NCBI GenBank assembly: GCA_905221605.1
Contig: CAJNDS010000324.1
Coordinates: 937,701 to 985,200, forward strand
Reading direction: 5' to 3'
DNA length: 47,500 nt
Origin: Symbiodinium natans
Lineage: Eukaryota; Sar; Dinophyceae; Suessiales; Symbiodiniaceae
This document shows, in pieces, positions 19,201 to 28,069 of the stretch. Position 1 is the stretch's first letter, and the number at the start of each line of letters is the position of its first letter. Under the pieces are notes generated by a model. The model saw only the letters and a program-made list of their open reading frames with translations, ran no database searches and had not been told where the DNA came from. A program made the position numbers and the translations under genes.

Positions 19201-19214
19201 GTAGGGGCTTAGGG

Positions 19215-19288
19215 GTGAAGGGTTTAGGGTTTAGGGTTTAGGGTTTAGGGTTTAGGGTTTAGGGTTTAGGGTTTAGGGTTTAGGGTTT
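19215..19288. repeat. TTTAGGG array (10 units)
   Basis: Perfect heptamers directly after the exon ending at 19200. Confidence 0.95.
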
Positions 19289-19379
19289 ACCCCTAGAACC
19301 TTTGTCCTAACCTTTGTCCTAAAGGTAGAAGCTTCTTTGGGGTCTGAGGTTTCAAGTTCTGAGATGGCCAGAGTTCTTA

Positions 19380-19690
19380 GCACGCAAGCGAAAAAGCTGT
19401 TAAAGCCTATACACCCTGCAACGCCTACGTACACCCTACAGAAGCCACATAGAAACCCTGTAGATATCCTTCTATCAGGAATATCTAAACCGGATATGCA
19501 CCCTAACCCTACAGCAGACAATTATAACGACCCTATATAAGCCGCATGTAAACCTAACTTGTGCCTTATGAGTACCGTATATAAACTCCGCAAACCATAT
19601 CTAAACCATAAGTACACTCTATGTAGACCTTATATAAACCTCATACACCTCATAAAAACCCTTTCCAAACCCTGTAATCCCTGCACCCCA
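19380..19690. repeat. Degenerate AAACCCTATA-type array (left arm)
   Basis: A run of variants such as AAACCCTGTA, TACACCCTACA and AAACCTTATATA. The frames across it are low-complexity. It is mirrored in motif by the right arm at 19795-19945 around the exon at 19693. Confidence 0.7.
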
Positions 19691-19692
19691 AG

Positions 19693-19800
19693 GACGCAGG
19701 TCCCTCGGCGCTCCTCTCGGAACCCGAGGCCGCAAGTCGCAGGTTGTTGCAACCGGCATCCGCTTGGGAATTACTTTTTGGTGTTTTGGCGTTTGCATAG
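19693..19800 (+). CDS. Candidate exon between mirrored variant arrays
   Basis: CACCCCAAG acceptor; 35 codons in phase 0 to TAG: DAGPSALLSEPEAASRRLLQ, then PASAWELLFGVLAFA. A GTGTTT donor-like site lies inside (after ...LLF). Its flanks are AAACCCTATA-like on the left and TATAGGGTTT-like on the right. Product unknown. Confidence 0.55.
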   Translation, partial: DAGPSALLSEPEAASRRLLQPASAWELLFGVLAFA

Positions 19801-19945
19801 GGTTTATTTATAGGGTTTTAGGTAAGGTTTGTGTAGAGTCTGTATCCAGTTTACATGGGTTGTTGTTCATGTCGGTTTTGTTAGTTGTTTAAATAAGGCT
19901 TCTGTAGGGTTTGTATAGCGTTTGCGTTGTTTGCATAAACAGCCT
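19795..19945. repeat. Degenerate TATAGGGTTT-type array (right arm)
   Basis: Variants TAGGGTTTATTTATAGGG, GTAGGGTTTGTATAGCG and similar; reverse-complementary in style to 19380-19690. Confidence 0.65.
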
Positions 19946-20094
19946 AATTAGCGAAAATTCAAGATAGTGCATGTTGGCCCTAGGGGGATGAGTAGTGTAG
20001 GGTTCACGAGGATGCCCCCCCCCCCCCCCAGTAGTACCCTAAACCCTAAACCCTAAACCGTAAACCATTTCTGCCCTTCTCTTTTACCGTGCAG

Positions 20095-20158
20095 TTTCAT
20101 ATAAGCGCTCACTTCCTACGGTTCAGTGTGTATGGGGGCAGGGCGTTGCAGGGCCATG
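20095..20158 (+). CDS. Candidate exon after strong pyrimidine tract
   Basis: CTTCTCTTTTACCGTGCAG is the best classical acceptor in this stretch. Phase 0: FHISAHFLRFSVYGGRALQG then H, and a GTGTTT donor. The homogeneous CCCTAAA units lie just upstream. Confidence 0.5.
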
Positions 20159-20422
20159 GTGTTTGATAGGAAGGATTTGGGGTTTAGGGTGCTTGGGTTT
20201 TGGGTTTTTGGGATGTCAAGAGTTTTTGCATATCGTCACAAGCAGAGCAACTCCAGTTGTCATTGGCTATGTTAAATTCGGGTTGGGTCTAGTTGCACCA
20301 CCCTAAACCCTGAACCCTAAGCCCTAACCCCTAAACCCTAAACCCTAAGCCCTAAGCCCTAAAACCCTAGACTGAAACCTGATGTCCCCCCCCCCCCCCC
20401 TATAGCGCAGCCTTTATATCAG

Positions 20423-20479
20423 GACGCCGAATTCCTAAGGGAAGAGCCAGGAAGCACAACCCAAAATCCCAGTTTGCAG
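20423..20479 (+). CDS. Candidate exon upstream of an APC1-like exon
   Basis: TTTATATCAG acceptor; DAEFLREEPGSTTQNPSLQ in phase 0, then CAGGGC. The next exon begins with the same CAGGGC, so the 54-bp intron (20480-20533) has direct repeats at its ends. The phase fits the following exon. In APC1 this place, before 'INVDVT-PG', is a variable loop, which suits the low conservation. Confidence 0.5.
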
Positions 20480-20533
20480 GGCTAAACCCTAAACCCTCAA
20501 CCCGAAACCCTAAACCCTAAACCCAAAATCCAG

Positions 20534-20609
20534 GGCATCAACACCTCCATCACTGCTCCGGGCGGCTGCCTGGCCCTGGCACTCGTCTTCCTGCGCGGGA
20601 AGACCCAGG
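20534..20609 (+). CDS. APC1: APC1-like exon: 'INTSITAPGG' PC repeat
   Basis: AAATCCAG acceptor; 25 codons in phase 0 (GINTSITAPGGCLALALVFL, then RGKTQ), 1 nt trailing, donor GTTCGG. APC1 has the invariant segment 'IN-DVT-PGA-LAL--IYLKT', which this matches residue by residue. The intron begins with TTTAGGG-type and ends with CCCTAAA-type repeats. Confidence 0.8.
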
Positions 20610-21103
20610 GTTCGGGTTGCTTGAAAGGGTTTAGGGTTTAGGGTTTAGGGTTTAAGGTTTATCGGGGGCTGGGTGGGTTTTGGGGCTTAGGGGTGTTTAG
20701 GAGGTTTAGGGAATTTAGAGTTTAGGGCTCTTTAGGGAGTTTAGTTAGGGGCTCAGGGCTTGGAGCTCGAGTGGCTTTAGCGTTTAGGGTTGAAGGTTCA
20801 GGGTTTTCAGGGTTTAGGGCCTGCGAAAACATGAAAACCTGCTTTCGCAAAACTGTAGAGACAGACTTTCTCCCCACCCCCCAGACCCTAAAACTTAAAC
20901 CACAAACCCTGAAAGCCCCAAAGCCCCCAAACCCCAAGCCCTTTAGCTACACGCGAAGCATCCCGAAGCCCAAAACCTAAACAAAAGGCGGGCTCTAAAC
21001 CCTAAGCCACCCTAAACCCTAAACCACCCTTAACCCTGAACCCCTTAACCCCTATAAACCTTGAACCCCTCAACCCTAAACCCTAAACCCTAAACCCTTC
21101 AAG

Positions 21104-21140
21104 CCCTTTCGATGGCTTTCGAGGCACCAATTGCGAAGCG
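21104..21140 (+). CDS. APC1: APC1-like 37-nt micro-exon
   Basis: CCCTTCAAG acceptor, 2-nt lead matching the preceding exon's single trailing base, then LSMAFEAPIAK, 2 nt trailing and GTAGCC donor. In APC1 the segment after 'LKT' is 'S-ADWL-AP-T', and S-M-A...A-P fits it. The identification rests on order and phase more than on the residues alone. Confidence 0.6.
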
Positions 21141-21447
21141 GTAGCCTCTCGCGTGCAGATCCCGCAGAACCTGCTGGGAACTCAGCATCGGAGGGCCAAC
21201 TGCGGGAGATAGGGTGCAAAGGGCTTTACGGGTTTAGGGGTTAGAGTTTATAGTGTTTAGGGGTTTAGGGCTTTATAGGGCTCAGGGGTATAGGGATTTC
21301 AAGGGTTTAGGGGTTTACAGGGTTTAGGGTTTTAGGATGTATAGGGTTTTGATTGCAGGGTTTGGAGGGTTTCTAGAGTTTGTAGGGTTCATAGGGTTTC
21401 TAGGGTTTCTCGTCATAGGGTCCTTAAGGGAGGGGGGGTTCATGCGG

Positions 21448-21552
21448 GTAGGTACCTAGGGAACTTTAGGGAAGCTCAGGGGCCTTAAGCTTAGGGAGTA
21501 GTGGGAGTATGAGGGAGCCTTGGGTTGCACCCGTCTTGAGAACCCCCCCTAA
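21448..21552. repeat. Dispersed repeat copy 2 (GGTACCTAGGGAAC element)
   Basis: Same block order as 12311-12420: GGTACCTAGGGAACTTTAGG, AAGCT, GGGAGT, GAGGGAGCCTTGGGTT, CTTGAGAACC. Confidence 0.65.
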
Positions 21553-21692
21553 GCCCTACACCCAAAACCCCCTTGAACCCACTTCCTGAATTATGGACCC
21601 AAACGCCAAAACCTTCAGCTCGTGCCCTACGCCCTACCTCCTTCAAATCTTCTTACAGCGATGAGACCCCTGGAGTTGACTTGCCGAGCCAG

Positions 21693-21738
21693 GTTCCAGC
21701 TCGACTACGTCCGCGCTGCCCTCAGGCAAACTGTCAAG
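21693..21738 (+). CDS. APC1: APC1-like exon: 'LDYVR' segment
   Basis: CCGAGCCAG acceptor, 1-nt lead completing the split codon of the previous exon, then FQLDYVRAALRQTVK and D. APC1 continues 'LLDFVKPE-LLLR', and LDYVR is the shared core. The donor may be the GA type (AAG^GATCTAG) or GG^GTTTAG eight bases later. A direct repeat, ACTCCATTTACCTAC, lies at about 21785 and 21887 downstream. Confidence 0.65.
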
Positions 21739-22093
21739 GATCTAGGGTTTAGGTTTTAGGGTTTGGGGTTCAGGGTTTGGGGACTCCATTTACCTACAGC
21801 TACCCGATAGTCGGGTTTAGGCTTTAGGGTTGAGGGGTTTAGGGGTTTAGGGGTTTAGGATTTAGGGTTTAGGGAAGGAACTCCATTTACCTACGGCTAC
21901 CTAAAAATGAAGGGCTTATTCCTACTAAGCTGAAGGAAAGCGAGTCACAGGCAAAGCCCGCTTGGAGCCCTTAGCCCTCCAACCCTTCAACACCGTCATG
22001 CGCAAGAAAAAAGCCCGTGGACACCCTTAAGCCTAAACCCCTAAGACCCCAAGAACGCCCCAAACCCCAACCCTAAACCCGTAAATCCCGCAA

Positions 22094-22120
22094 CCCCCCC
22101 CCCCCCCCCCCCCCCCCCCC
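22094..22120. repeat. C homopolymer of about 27
   Basis: Uninterrupted C run; its length may be unreliable in an assembly. Confidence 0.9.
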
Positions 22121-22402
22121 GCCCAAAAAAACAATCAACCAAGAAACCTCTCAACCCTAAACCCTAAGTGAGAAAACCCTAAGAAACCCCTAAACCATAA
22201 ACCCGAAGTAACAAAACCCTGATTAAACCCCTAAACCCCTCAAAACTGGCATCTGTTTTGTTTTTTTTGTACCTCGCTGTCTTCCTTTAACCTGGTGTCT
22301 TTTTTGCCCTAAACCCTAAGCCCCAAACCCCTAAACCCCAAACCGTAAACCCCCTAAACCCTAAACCGCTGCTGCTTCTGTTGGAGTACACGCAGAAGCA
22401 GG

Positions 22403-22786
22403 GTGTGGGAGGGTCAAGAAAATGAAGCCCTTGGAGGTAAGCGCAAAGTGTTGGGTCTGAGTGGTGCAAGAAAAGAAACCCAAGCTCTGTGCTCGGTTGG
22501 AAACAAGCCCAAAACCCCGGAAGAGTCTCGGCGCCCCAAACTTGCCAGTCTGGACCAGCTTGCAACGGCGCATCCCAAAATGTGGTTGCCCAGGCTGCGA
22601 GACCTCGCGCACAAATTCCGCTTGCCGCGCGAGGGTTCGAAAAAGCAGCTGGTGGTGCCGCCTCCGGAGACTCGTTTGTCCAACAGCGCAAGCCATGCAC
22701 AGGAGCTGCTGAAGATCGTAAAGGAGTTGGTGGTGCCGGAGCGACACTTACATAGAAAAGAGCGGCGTGCATTGGCCCGAGGTTAA
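22403..22786 (+). CDS. Basic protein segment with a SAP-like motif
   Basis: The longest well-composed open frame in the middle of the window: about 127 codons to TAA, Lys/Arg-rich. Residues about 57-80 read LPRLRDLAHKFRLPREGSKK then QLV, matching the SAP pattern (helix, 'LP--GSK--LV', helix) used for DNA binding in chromatin and repair proteins. There is no ATG at the start, and a GTAAGC donor lies 30 bases in, so it is probably a terminal exon with an uncertain start. It sits between APC1-like exons and may belong to a nested gene or to an insertion. Large minus-strand frames here are shadows. Confidence 0.5.
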   Translation: MWEGQENEALGGKRKVLGLSGARKETQALCSVGNKPKTPEESRRPKLASLDQLATAHPKMWLPRLRDLAHKFRLPREGSKKQLVVPPPETRLSNSASHAQELLKIVKELVVPERHLHRKERRALARG

Positions 22787-23050
22787 AAACAAGACGTACC
22801 CGAGGTAAACAATAAGGTAGGGAAGGTTAAAGAATAAGATATTTCAACAAGTCCTTGGTTAAAGAAAAGATCCGAGGTTAAAAATAGATAACGGGGTTCA
22901 AAGGAAGACAACCCTTAACAAAACCCCTAAACCCTAAGCCCTAAACCCTAAACCCTAAACCCTAAACCCTAAGTAAGCAAGCCCTAACTCAAGCCCTCTA
23001 AGCCCTAAGTCCTATATAACAAAACCTCCTTGCAACACATCCAAACTGAG

Positions 23051-23107
23051 CTGCGCCGTGCCGAATCTGAGGACCTGACTTCGCGCTACTGCGGATCCTG
23101 GCGCGGA
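23051..23107 (+). CDS. Candidate exon
   Basis: CCAAACTGAG acceptor, phase 0, LRRAESEDLTSRYCGSWRG with a GTTTGA donor; reading on reaches TGA at 23111. Product unknown. Confidence 0.45.
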
Positions 23108-23322
23108 GTTTGACCCTGGGCTGAAAAGGGTTTGGGGTTTGGGGTTCAGGGTTTGGGGTTTAGGGTTTAGGGGTTTAGGGTTTGGGATTTTGGGTGTTCG
23201 AGGGTTTAAAGAAGGCTCTTCGAGGGCTTGTAGAGGGTTTACGGAAGGATTTTTAGAGGGTTCAGAGAGGGCTTAGGCTTGAAGATTTCTAGGCCCAACA
23301 GAAGCTGGAGTTGATTTCTTAG

Positions 23323-23365
23323 ACCTGCCTCCAAGTCTGTTTGGAGAGGCTTAGGACCCTGCGAG
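23323..23365 (+). CDS. Candidate exon, pairs with 23438
   Basis: TGATTTCTTAG acceptor; TCLQVCLERLRTLR plus one trailing base and GTTCAG donor. The next candidate has the 2-nt lead needed, across a 72-bp repeat-rich intron. Confidence 0.45.
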
Positions 23366-23437
23366 GTTCAGGGTTGAGGGTCCTTCTTGCAAATGGGTTT
23401 AGGGTTTCGGGTTTAGGTTTAGGGTTTTGGGAAGTAG

Positions 23438-23505
23438 GTTCCCTGTTAAGCCACCTCAACCAAGAAAGGCGCTCTGATTCTTCGCGAGGGCTTCTGGCCT
23501 TCTCC
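23438..23505 (+). CDS. Candidate exon, continues 23323
   Basis: GGGAAGTAG acceptor, 2-nt lead, SLLSHLNQERRSDSSRGLLA then F. The end is unclear: a GC donor inside CGAGG^GCTTCT is possible. Family unknown. Confidence 0.4.
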
Positions 23506-23637
23506 CTGAACCCTAAACCCCGAACCCCCAAACCCTGTAGGCACTAGGGTGTAGGGCTTCTGGTCTAGGGCTTAGGGTTTAGGGCTTGCATTGCAAAACC
23601 TGAACTTCCCGAACTGCCTACGGGCTTCCTTTGGCAG

Positions 23638-23733
23638 TTCCCCGTTTCGGAACCCCAATAAAACAGCAGCCGGGAGGATCATGTGGGACACCATCGAGCC
23701 CACTGCGGAGTGGCTGGAAAGGCCCTTCGGGGG
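23638..23733 (+). CDS. APC1: APC1-like exon: 'IMWDTIEPTAEWL'
   Basis: TCCTTTGGCAG acceptor, 1-nt lead, SPFRNPNKTAAG then RIMWDTIEPTAEWLERPFG; donor GTTCGA. APC1 has 'ALI-WD-I-PT-EWV', and this is one of the clearest matches in the window. A second CAG at 23670 could shorten the start so that the exon begins at GRIMWD. Confidence 0.8.
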
Positions 23734-24108
23734 GTTCGAGGCTTCCGGTTCGAGGGTTTCTTTAGGGTTTAGGGTTTAGGGTTTAGGATTTAGGGTTTAG
23801 GGTTTAGGGTTTAGGTTTTAGGGCTTCGGATTCAGGGCTTAGGGTTGAGGGGTCGAGTGTTTGGGGCCTTGGGTTTAATTCGAGTGTCTCTCTCAGGCCA
23901 AATCAGCCCCCTGCCGAGTTCCAAGAGACCCCCTAGGGCGACTCTTTGAGCCCTTGTAAACCACTTGCCACCCCCACCCCAGCATGGCAGATTCTACCCC
24001 CCCCCTCAACCCTCAACCCTAAACCCTAAACCCTAAACCCTAAACCCTAAACCAACAGTGGCCTGACAAGGACGTGATTGTAGTAGAAAGACGGGGGGGG
24101 GGGTGCAG

Positions 24109-24206
24109 ACATGACATCTTTATATCCGGAAGATGGGATGGATGAAGCTTGCCTATGTGCATGGAAGGCCACAGAACTTCTTCACCTACCCTACCCCGGG
24201 TTTTGA
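24109..24206 (+). CDS. Candidate terminal exon
   Basis: After a G run and GTGCAG, 2 nt then MTSLYPEDGMDEACLCAWKA, TELLHLPYPGF and TGA. Good composition; it could also leave at GG^GTTTTG. Confidence 0.5.
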
Positions 24207-24331
24207 GGGTTGGGTGTAGAGCTGCGGTGTAGGGCATAGAGTTATAGGGTGGTAGGGTTACGGGGTCATAGGGCTATAAGATTACAGAGTTATACGGTTA
24301 TAGGGTTATAGCCTTTAGGTATAGGTTCTAG

Positions 24332-24393
24332 GTGACCCTAGCACCCCTGAAAGCACCAACGTCTTCAAGAAACCTGCCGGCATCCTTTCCTAA
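24332..24393 (+). CDS. Candidate terminal exon
   Basis: GGTTCTAG acceptor, 2-nt lead, DPSTPESTNVFKKPAGILS then TAA. Coding-like; a second frame stays open longer. Confidence 0.45.
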
Positions 24394-24517
24394 GCCCGTC
24401 TACCCTGCCAGACCCTACAGAACCCTGCTACACCCTGCTTAGCCCTACTAAGCCCTCAACCCTACGAAGCCACATCACCCTAAATCCTGGACCCGAGCCC
24501 CTAAACCCCAAACCCCT

Positions 24518-24618
24518 AAACCCCAAACCCTAAACCCTAAACCCTAAACCCTAAACCCTAAACCCTAAACCCTAAACCCTAAACCCTAAACCCTAAACCC
24601 TAAACCCTAAACCCTAAA
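24518..24618. repeat. CCCTAAA array (about 13 units)
   Basis: Near-perfect heptamers after CCCCTAAA/CCCCAAA variants. Confidence 0.95.
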
Positions 24619-24663
24619 CCCCACGCCTCAAACCCCAAATCACCTCCACCTGGGTTTTGGAAG

Positions 24664-24716
24664 GCAAGTTCCCCCGTTCCTCCGAGCTCCAAAAGCCGAG
24701 GCGGGGAGCCTTCGGG
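24664..24716 (+). CDS. Candidate mini-exon
   Basis: GTTTTGGAAG acceptor and G^GTTTAG donor. Two frames are open: KFPRSSELQKPRRGAFG (2-nt lead) and ASSPVPPSSKSRGGEPSG (phase 0). Boundaries are more certain than frame. Confidence 0.4.
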
Positions 24717-25039
24717 GTTTAGGGTTTAGGGTTTAGGGTTTAGAGGGTTTAGGGGGTTTAGGGTTTCGAGTTTCGAGTTTAGGGTTTAGGGTTTAGGTTT
24801 TAGGGTTTAGGGTTTAGGGTTAGAGTTTTAGGCTTGGGGTTTAGGGCTTCAAGGCTTGCCAGGTTTAGGGGTTCAGGGTTTAGGGTTTCGTGGGCCCCGG
24901 CGGGTCCCAAACGAAACAAGGGACTCTGAACCCTAAACCCTGGGCCTACACTTATATACAGCTTTAGGAGTCACGGTTCATTAGCACCTGAGTAGTCTTG
25001 TGCCAAGAAGACCTCCAAGCTATGAGACCAAGTTGCACG

Positions 25040-25180
25040 GCCAAACCCTAAACCCTAAACCCTAAACCCTAAACCCTAAACCCTAAACCCTAAACCCTGA
25101 ACCCTAAACCCTAAACCCTAAACCCTAAACCCTAAACCCTAAACCCTAAACCCTAAACCCTAAACCCTAAACCCTATAAA
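25040..25180. repeat. CCCTAAA array (about 19 units)
   Basis: One of the longest perfect CCCTAAA runs in the window. A GGAGGTCTTC-rich segment before it (about 24990-25040) is open on both strands. Confidence 0.95.
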
Positions 25181-25353
25181 CCCTAAACCCAACAACCTAG
25201 ATAAGGGCTTTAGGGCTTTACTCGGCCTCCTTACCTTGCAGGTCGGGGTCGGGGTTTGTTTTAGGCCTTCGTCTTTAAACTCTAAGCCCTAAAAAAAACC
25301 ACAATAAGTCCTAAACCCTAAACCCTGTGCCCTAAACCCCTCTTGAAGCACAG

Positions 25354-25435
25354 TCTGCCTGAGGGAAGGCTCATGCCTTTGAGTCGGTTATCCTTTGGAA
25401 CATCGATGCCCCCATTGGAGGATTTGAGGTTTCCG
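25354..25435 (+). CDS. Candidate exon
   Basis: TTGAAGCACAG acceptor, 1-nt lead, 27 codons: LPEGRLMPLSRLSFGTSMPP, then LEDLRFP, and a good GTGAGG donor in phase 0. The next candidate at 25576 also begins in phase 0. Not recognised. Confidence 0.6.
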
Positions 25436-25575
25436 GTGAGGGCTTTCGGACGTAGAGGTTTAGGGTTTAGAGTTTGGGGTTTGGGGTTTAGGGTTCCGGG
25501 TTCAGGGTTTAGCGTTTACTTGGGCATGGGCTTACCAGGATGCCCAATAGTACCTTTCTCTTTGTTTTCCGAGAG

Positions 25576-25689
25576 AACTGGCCCCCCCAGGCTGGACAAG
25601 ACATTGATTGGCTTCTCGTCAAGCAAACAAAGGCCGGAAGTGTGCGCATTGCTTTGGGCTCTAGGCCCCAAACCCCTAAGTATAAGTAG
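25576..25689 (+). CDS. Candidate terminal exon
   Basis: CTTTGTTTTCCGAGAG acceptor, phase 0, 37 codons to TAG: NWPPQAGQDIDWLLVKQTKA, then GSVRIALGSRPQTPKYK. The phase matches the exon at 25354. Composition strongly coding; family unknown. Confidence 0.6.
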   Translation, partial: NWPPQAGQDIDWLLVKQTKAGSVRIALGSRPQTPKYK

Positions 25690-25916
25690 GAGTTTCGAGG
25701 TTTGCGGGCTTAGGCCCCTGAGCCCCTGAACGCTTGAATGCCGTTGTGGCATGTCACCGAATCAACCGCCGACCATGTGTGGCTGTATACACATATAGGT
25801 AATATGTATACATGTAACCTTGTGTATTGCTTTCGGCTGCCAATACGCACGAAGCTCCTCTTCCACCCTACGCCCTACTGCAACACCCTAAACACCAAAT
25901 GAAGTGGCATATACAT

Positions 25917-26082
25917 CTTATATATATATATATATTATCTATATATATATATATACACATACACATAAACATACATATACATATACTTATACTTATACAT
26001 ACACATACACATATACTTATACATACGCATATACATATAAATATTCCTATACATATACATATACACATACACATAGATATAC

Positions 26083-26125
<43 letters not shown>

Positions 26126-26213
26126 TACAGACATACAGACATACATACATACATACATAGGTGTGTATATATATATACATATATATATATATATTTATTT
26201 ATTTATTTATTTA
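25917..26213. repeat. TA / CATA / ACAT microsatellite block
   Basis: TA runs, then imperfect ACATAT and long (ACATAC)n, then GACATACATA, TA and TTTA runs. Frames rich in Ile/Tyr/Thr or Cys/Met/Val here are translations of simple sequence. Confidence 0.97.
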
Positions 26214-26246
26214 CTTATCCCATTTCTGCTCGCCTACGCGTGCGAG

Positions 26247-26297
26247 GCCAACCTCACCACAGGCCAGAGGGGGGAGGAACGCAATGATGCCCTGAAT
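26247..26297 (+). CDS. Candidate mini-exon
   Basis: CTACGCGTGCGAG is followed by ANLTTGQRGEERNDALN in phase 0, ending at a long G run. The unique segment is squeezed between the microsatellite and the G run. Confidence 0.4.
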
Positions 26298-26537
26298 GGG
26301 GGGGGGGGGGGGGTAGGCTTTTAGGTTTTTTCAGGGTTTAGAGTTCAGGGTTTAGGCTTTAGGGCTCAGGGTTTAGGGTTTCAGTGGATTTTGGTTTTGC
26401 TAGGGCTCTCCGAACTGTCATAATGTATTCACTGCACTCATTTCATGTAACAAATCGGTGTCGCAGAGCTTCTGGTCTGGGAACTCCCACACCCAACACC
26501 ATGAACCTCAAACCCTAAAACTGATCTCTTGCCTTAG

Positions 26538-26704
26538 GGAGTCAGGCCTTGAGGGACTTGTCTAATCTAGCGAAACCAATGTGTGTTGAGAAGGGCTTGA
26601 GGGCTTCATGCTACTGTGTTTATGATGACGATACTGACGGTGATGATTATGCTGGTGGTGGCGAGTACAATGACGATGAGGCATGTTTATCAGAAGGTTT
26701 CTAG
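26538..26704 (+). CDS. Candidate terminal exon with Asp-rich tail
   Basis: CTCTTGCCTTAG acceptor, 2-nt lead and 54 codons to TAG: SQALRDLSNLAKPMCVEKGL, RASCYCV, then YDDDTDGDDYAGGGEYNDDE. The acidic DxDxDG run recalls calcium-binding loops, but it lacks the hydrophobic position 8 and the Glu at position 12 of an EF-hand. Function unknown. Confidence 0.55.
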
Positions 26705-26830
26705 GGCCAAGCTAGCATCAGTCCTGGAATTTCTAAGTCTTCATTATCTTCCTCCTATCCAAAGCTCTGTCGTACCCCTGCACTCTACACTCTAAATCCA
26801 AAGCTCTACTTTTTCACCGTTTCGAGGTGC

Positions 26831-26930
26831 TTGTCTGGCTGGGGGCCCAAGCCAGTGAGAGGGTCACACTTTGTGTTCGGAGTCCTGGCGCATGGGCTCG
26901 GCTTCTGCATCTTTTAGGGATGGACTTAGG
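26831..26930 (+). CDS. Candidate exon
   Basis: In the frame after CGTTTCGAG: VLVWLGAQASERVTLCVRSP, then GAWARLLHLLGMDLGG, with an open extension upstream (SKALLFHRFE). Amphipathic and coding-like. Boundaries are uncertain, and no GT donor is obvious before the G-rich repeat. Confidence 0.45.
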
Positions 26931-27074
26931 GGGGGAGGGGGGGGTTAGGGGCTTTTGGGCCTGGATTTTTCGAGGGTTTAGGGTTCAGGTTTAGAGTTTA
27001 GGGTTTAGGGTTAGGGCTTAGTGTTCAGAGGACTTGCTGTTGAGGGTCGGGGATTTAGGCCGTGAATTCTGTAG

Positions 27075-27203
27075 ATTCTCACCCAGCCGTTCCCAACGGG
27101 CCCTGACATGCTGACGTGGGTGCGCAAGCCGGGTCCGGCAATCTTCGCCACTGCAACTGACCCAACAAATATGCAGGGCGGCGGATCCAGCTTGTCTTCA
27201 GAT
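27075..27203 (+). CDS. Candidate exon, phase-linked to 27476
   Basis: GAATTCTGTAG acceptor (an inner CAG at 27086 is in the same phase), 43 codons: ILTQPFPTGPDMLTWVRKPG, PAIFATATDPTNMQGGG, SSLSSD, then GTGTGT donor in phase 0. It sits between APC1-like exons. In APC1 this region is a variable linker before 'LGLRFAGT', so it may belong there. Confidence 0.5.
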
Positions 27204-27475
27204 GTGTGTATATATGTACATACATATACATATACATATATATATATATATATTGAGGGTCGGGTACCATGTACATGTATATATGTAGAGAGAGAGAGAG
27301 ATAATTTGACGAGTAGGGTTTGCGGTATGTATATTAGTATATATATATATACTCATGTACATATCTCTCTCCTCTCTCTCCGTGCTCTGGGTTGAGACTA
27401 TACTCTAGGCCCCGGGGCTTCAGTCTGGAGCCATGGCTCCTTTTCTTGCATCGGCTTTTTTTCACCTCTGTTCAG

Positions 27476-27543
27476 ATAAAGTCGAGCGGAAAGAGCAGTA
27501 AGCTGTCATCCGATCTGCGCACGATAACAGTGCCATCTGGGGG
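27476..27543 (+). CDS. Candidate exon, phase-linked to the APC1-like exon at 28070
   Basis: An excellent acceptor (GGCTTTTTTTCACCTCTGTTCAG) precedes IKSSGKSSKLSSDLRTITVP and SG; two trailing bases and donor GTTTAG. The next APC1-like exon has the 1-nt lead needed. Confidence 0.6.
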
Positions 27544-27974
27544 GTTTAGATAAGGGCATAGTACCAACATAATTGTAATCTCAGGGTGCTGTTACGGGAT
27601 GGAGAGAGTGTCCAGCTGTGACGCCCCAAAAGTGCAATACCCCAAACTATAGGGTTTTGTTTAGGGGTTTTAGGTCTAAAGGTTTTTGGTTCCAGGGTCC
27701 TGAACTTCCCCCCCAAAAAAGAGAACATACATCCCGAAGCCCCCAGATTCAAATAGTAATGAAGCTTCTTGGAAAATGAGAGGCCCTAAGCCCCCGAGGC
27801 TTAGAAAGGCTTCGCACCCCCACACCCCCGGAGCCTCGATAAGCCCAAAAGCCCGAAAGCCCGATGCTAAGCCCCTTCAACCCCTATACGAAACCCCTTA
27901 AGCTAAGGGTTTAGATTCCCCGAAACCCTAAACCCTACTCCCTAAACCCTAATCCCTAATCCTTAATCCCTAAA

Positions 27975-28066
27975 CCCTAAACCCTAAACCCTAATTAAAC
28001 CCTAAACCCTAAACCCTAAACCCTAAACCCTAAACCCTAAACCCTAAACCCTAAACCCTAAACCCT
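27975..28066. repeat. CCCTAAA array (about 12 units)
   Basis: Runs directly into the acceptor CCCTAAG of the exon at 28070. Confidence 0.95.
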
Positions 28067-28069
28067 AAG

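Noticed and set aside
22287-22772. 161-codon minus-strand frame opposite the SAP-like segment
   Set aside because: Cys/Trp/Pro-rich shadow. The plus frame has the better composition and a recognisable motif.
25827-26324. 165-codon Ile/Tyr/His/Thr frame
   Set aside because: Most of it is the CATA/ACAT microsatellite. Only the last unique part (26247-26297) was kept as a possible exon.
26540-26704. EF-hand in the Asp-rich exon
   Set aside because: The DxDxDG run lacks the hydrophobic position 8 and the Glu at position 12.
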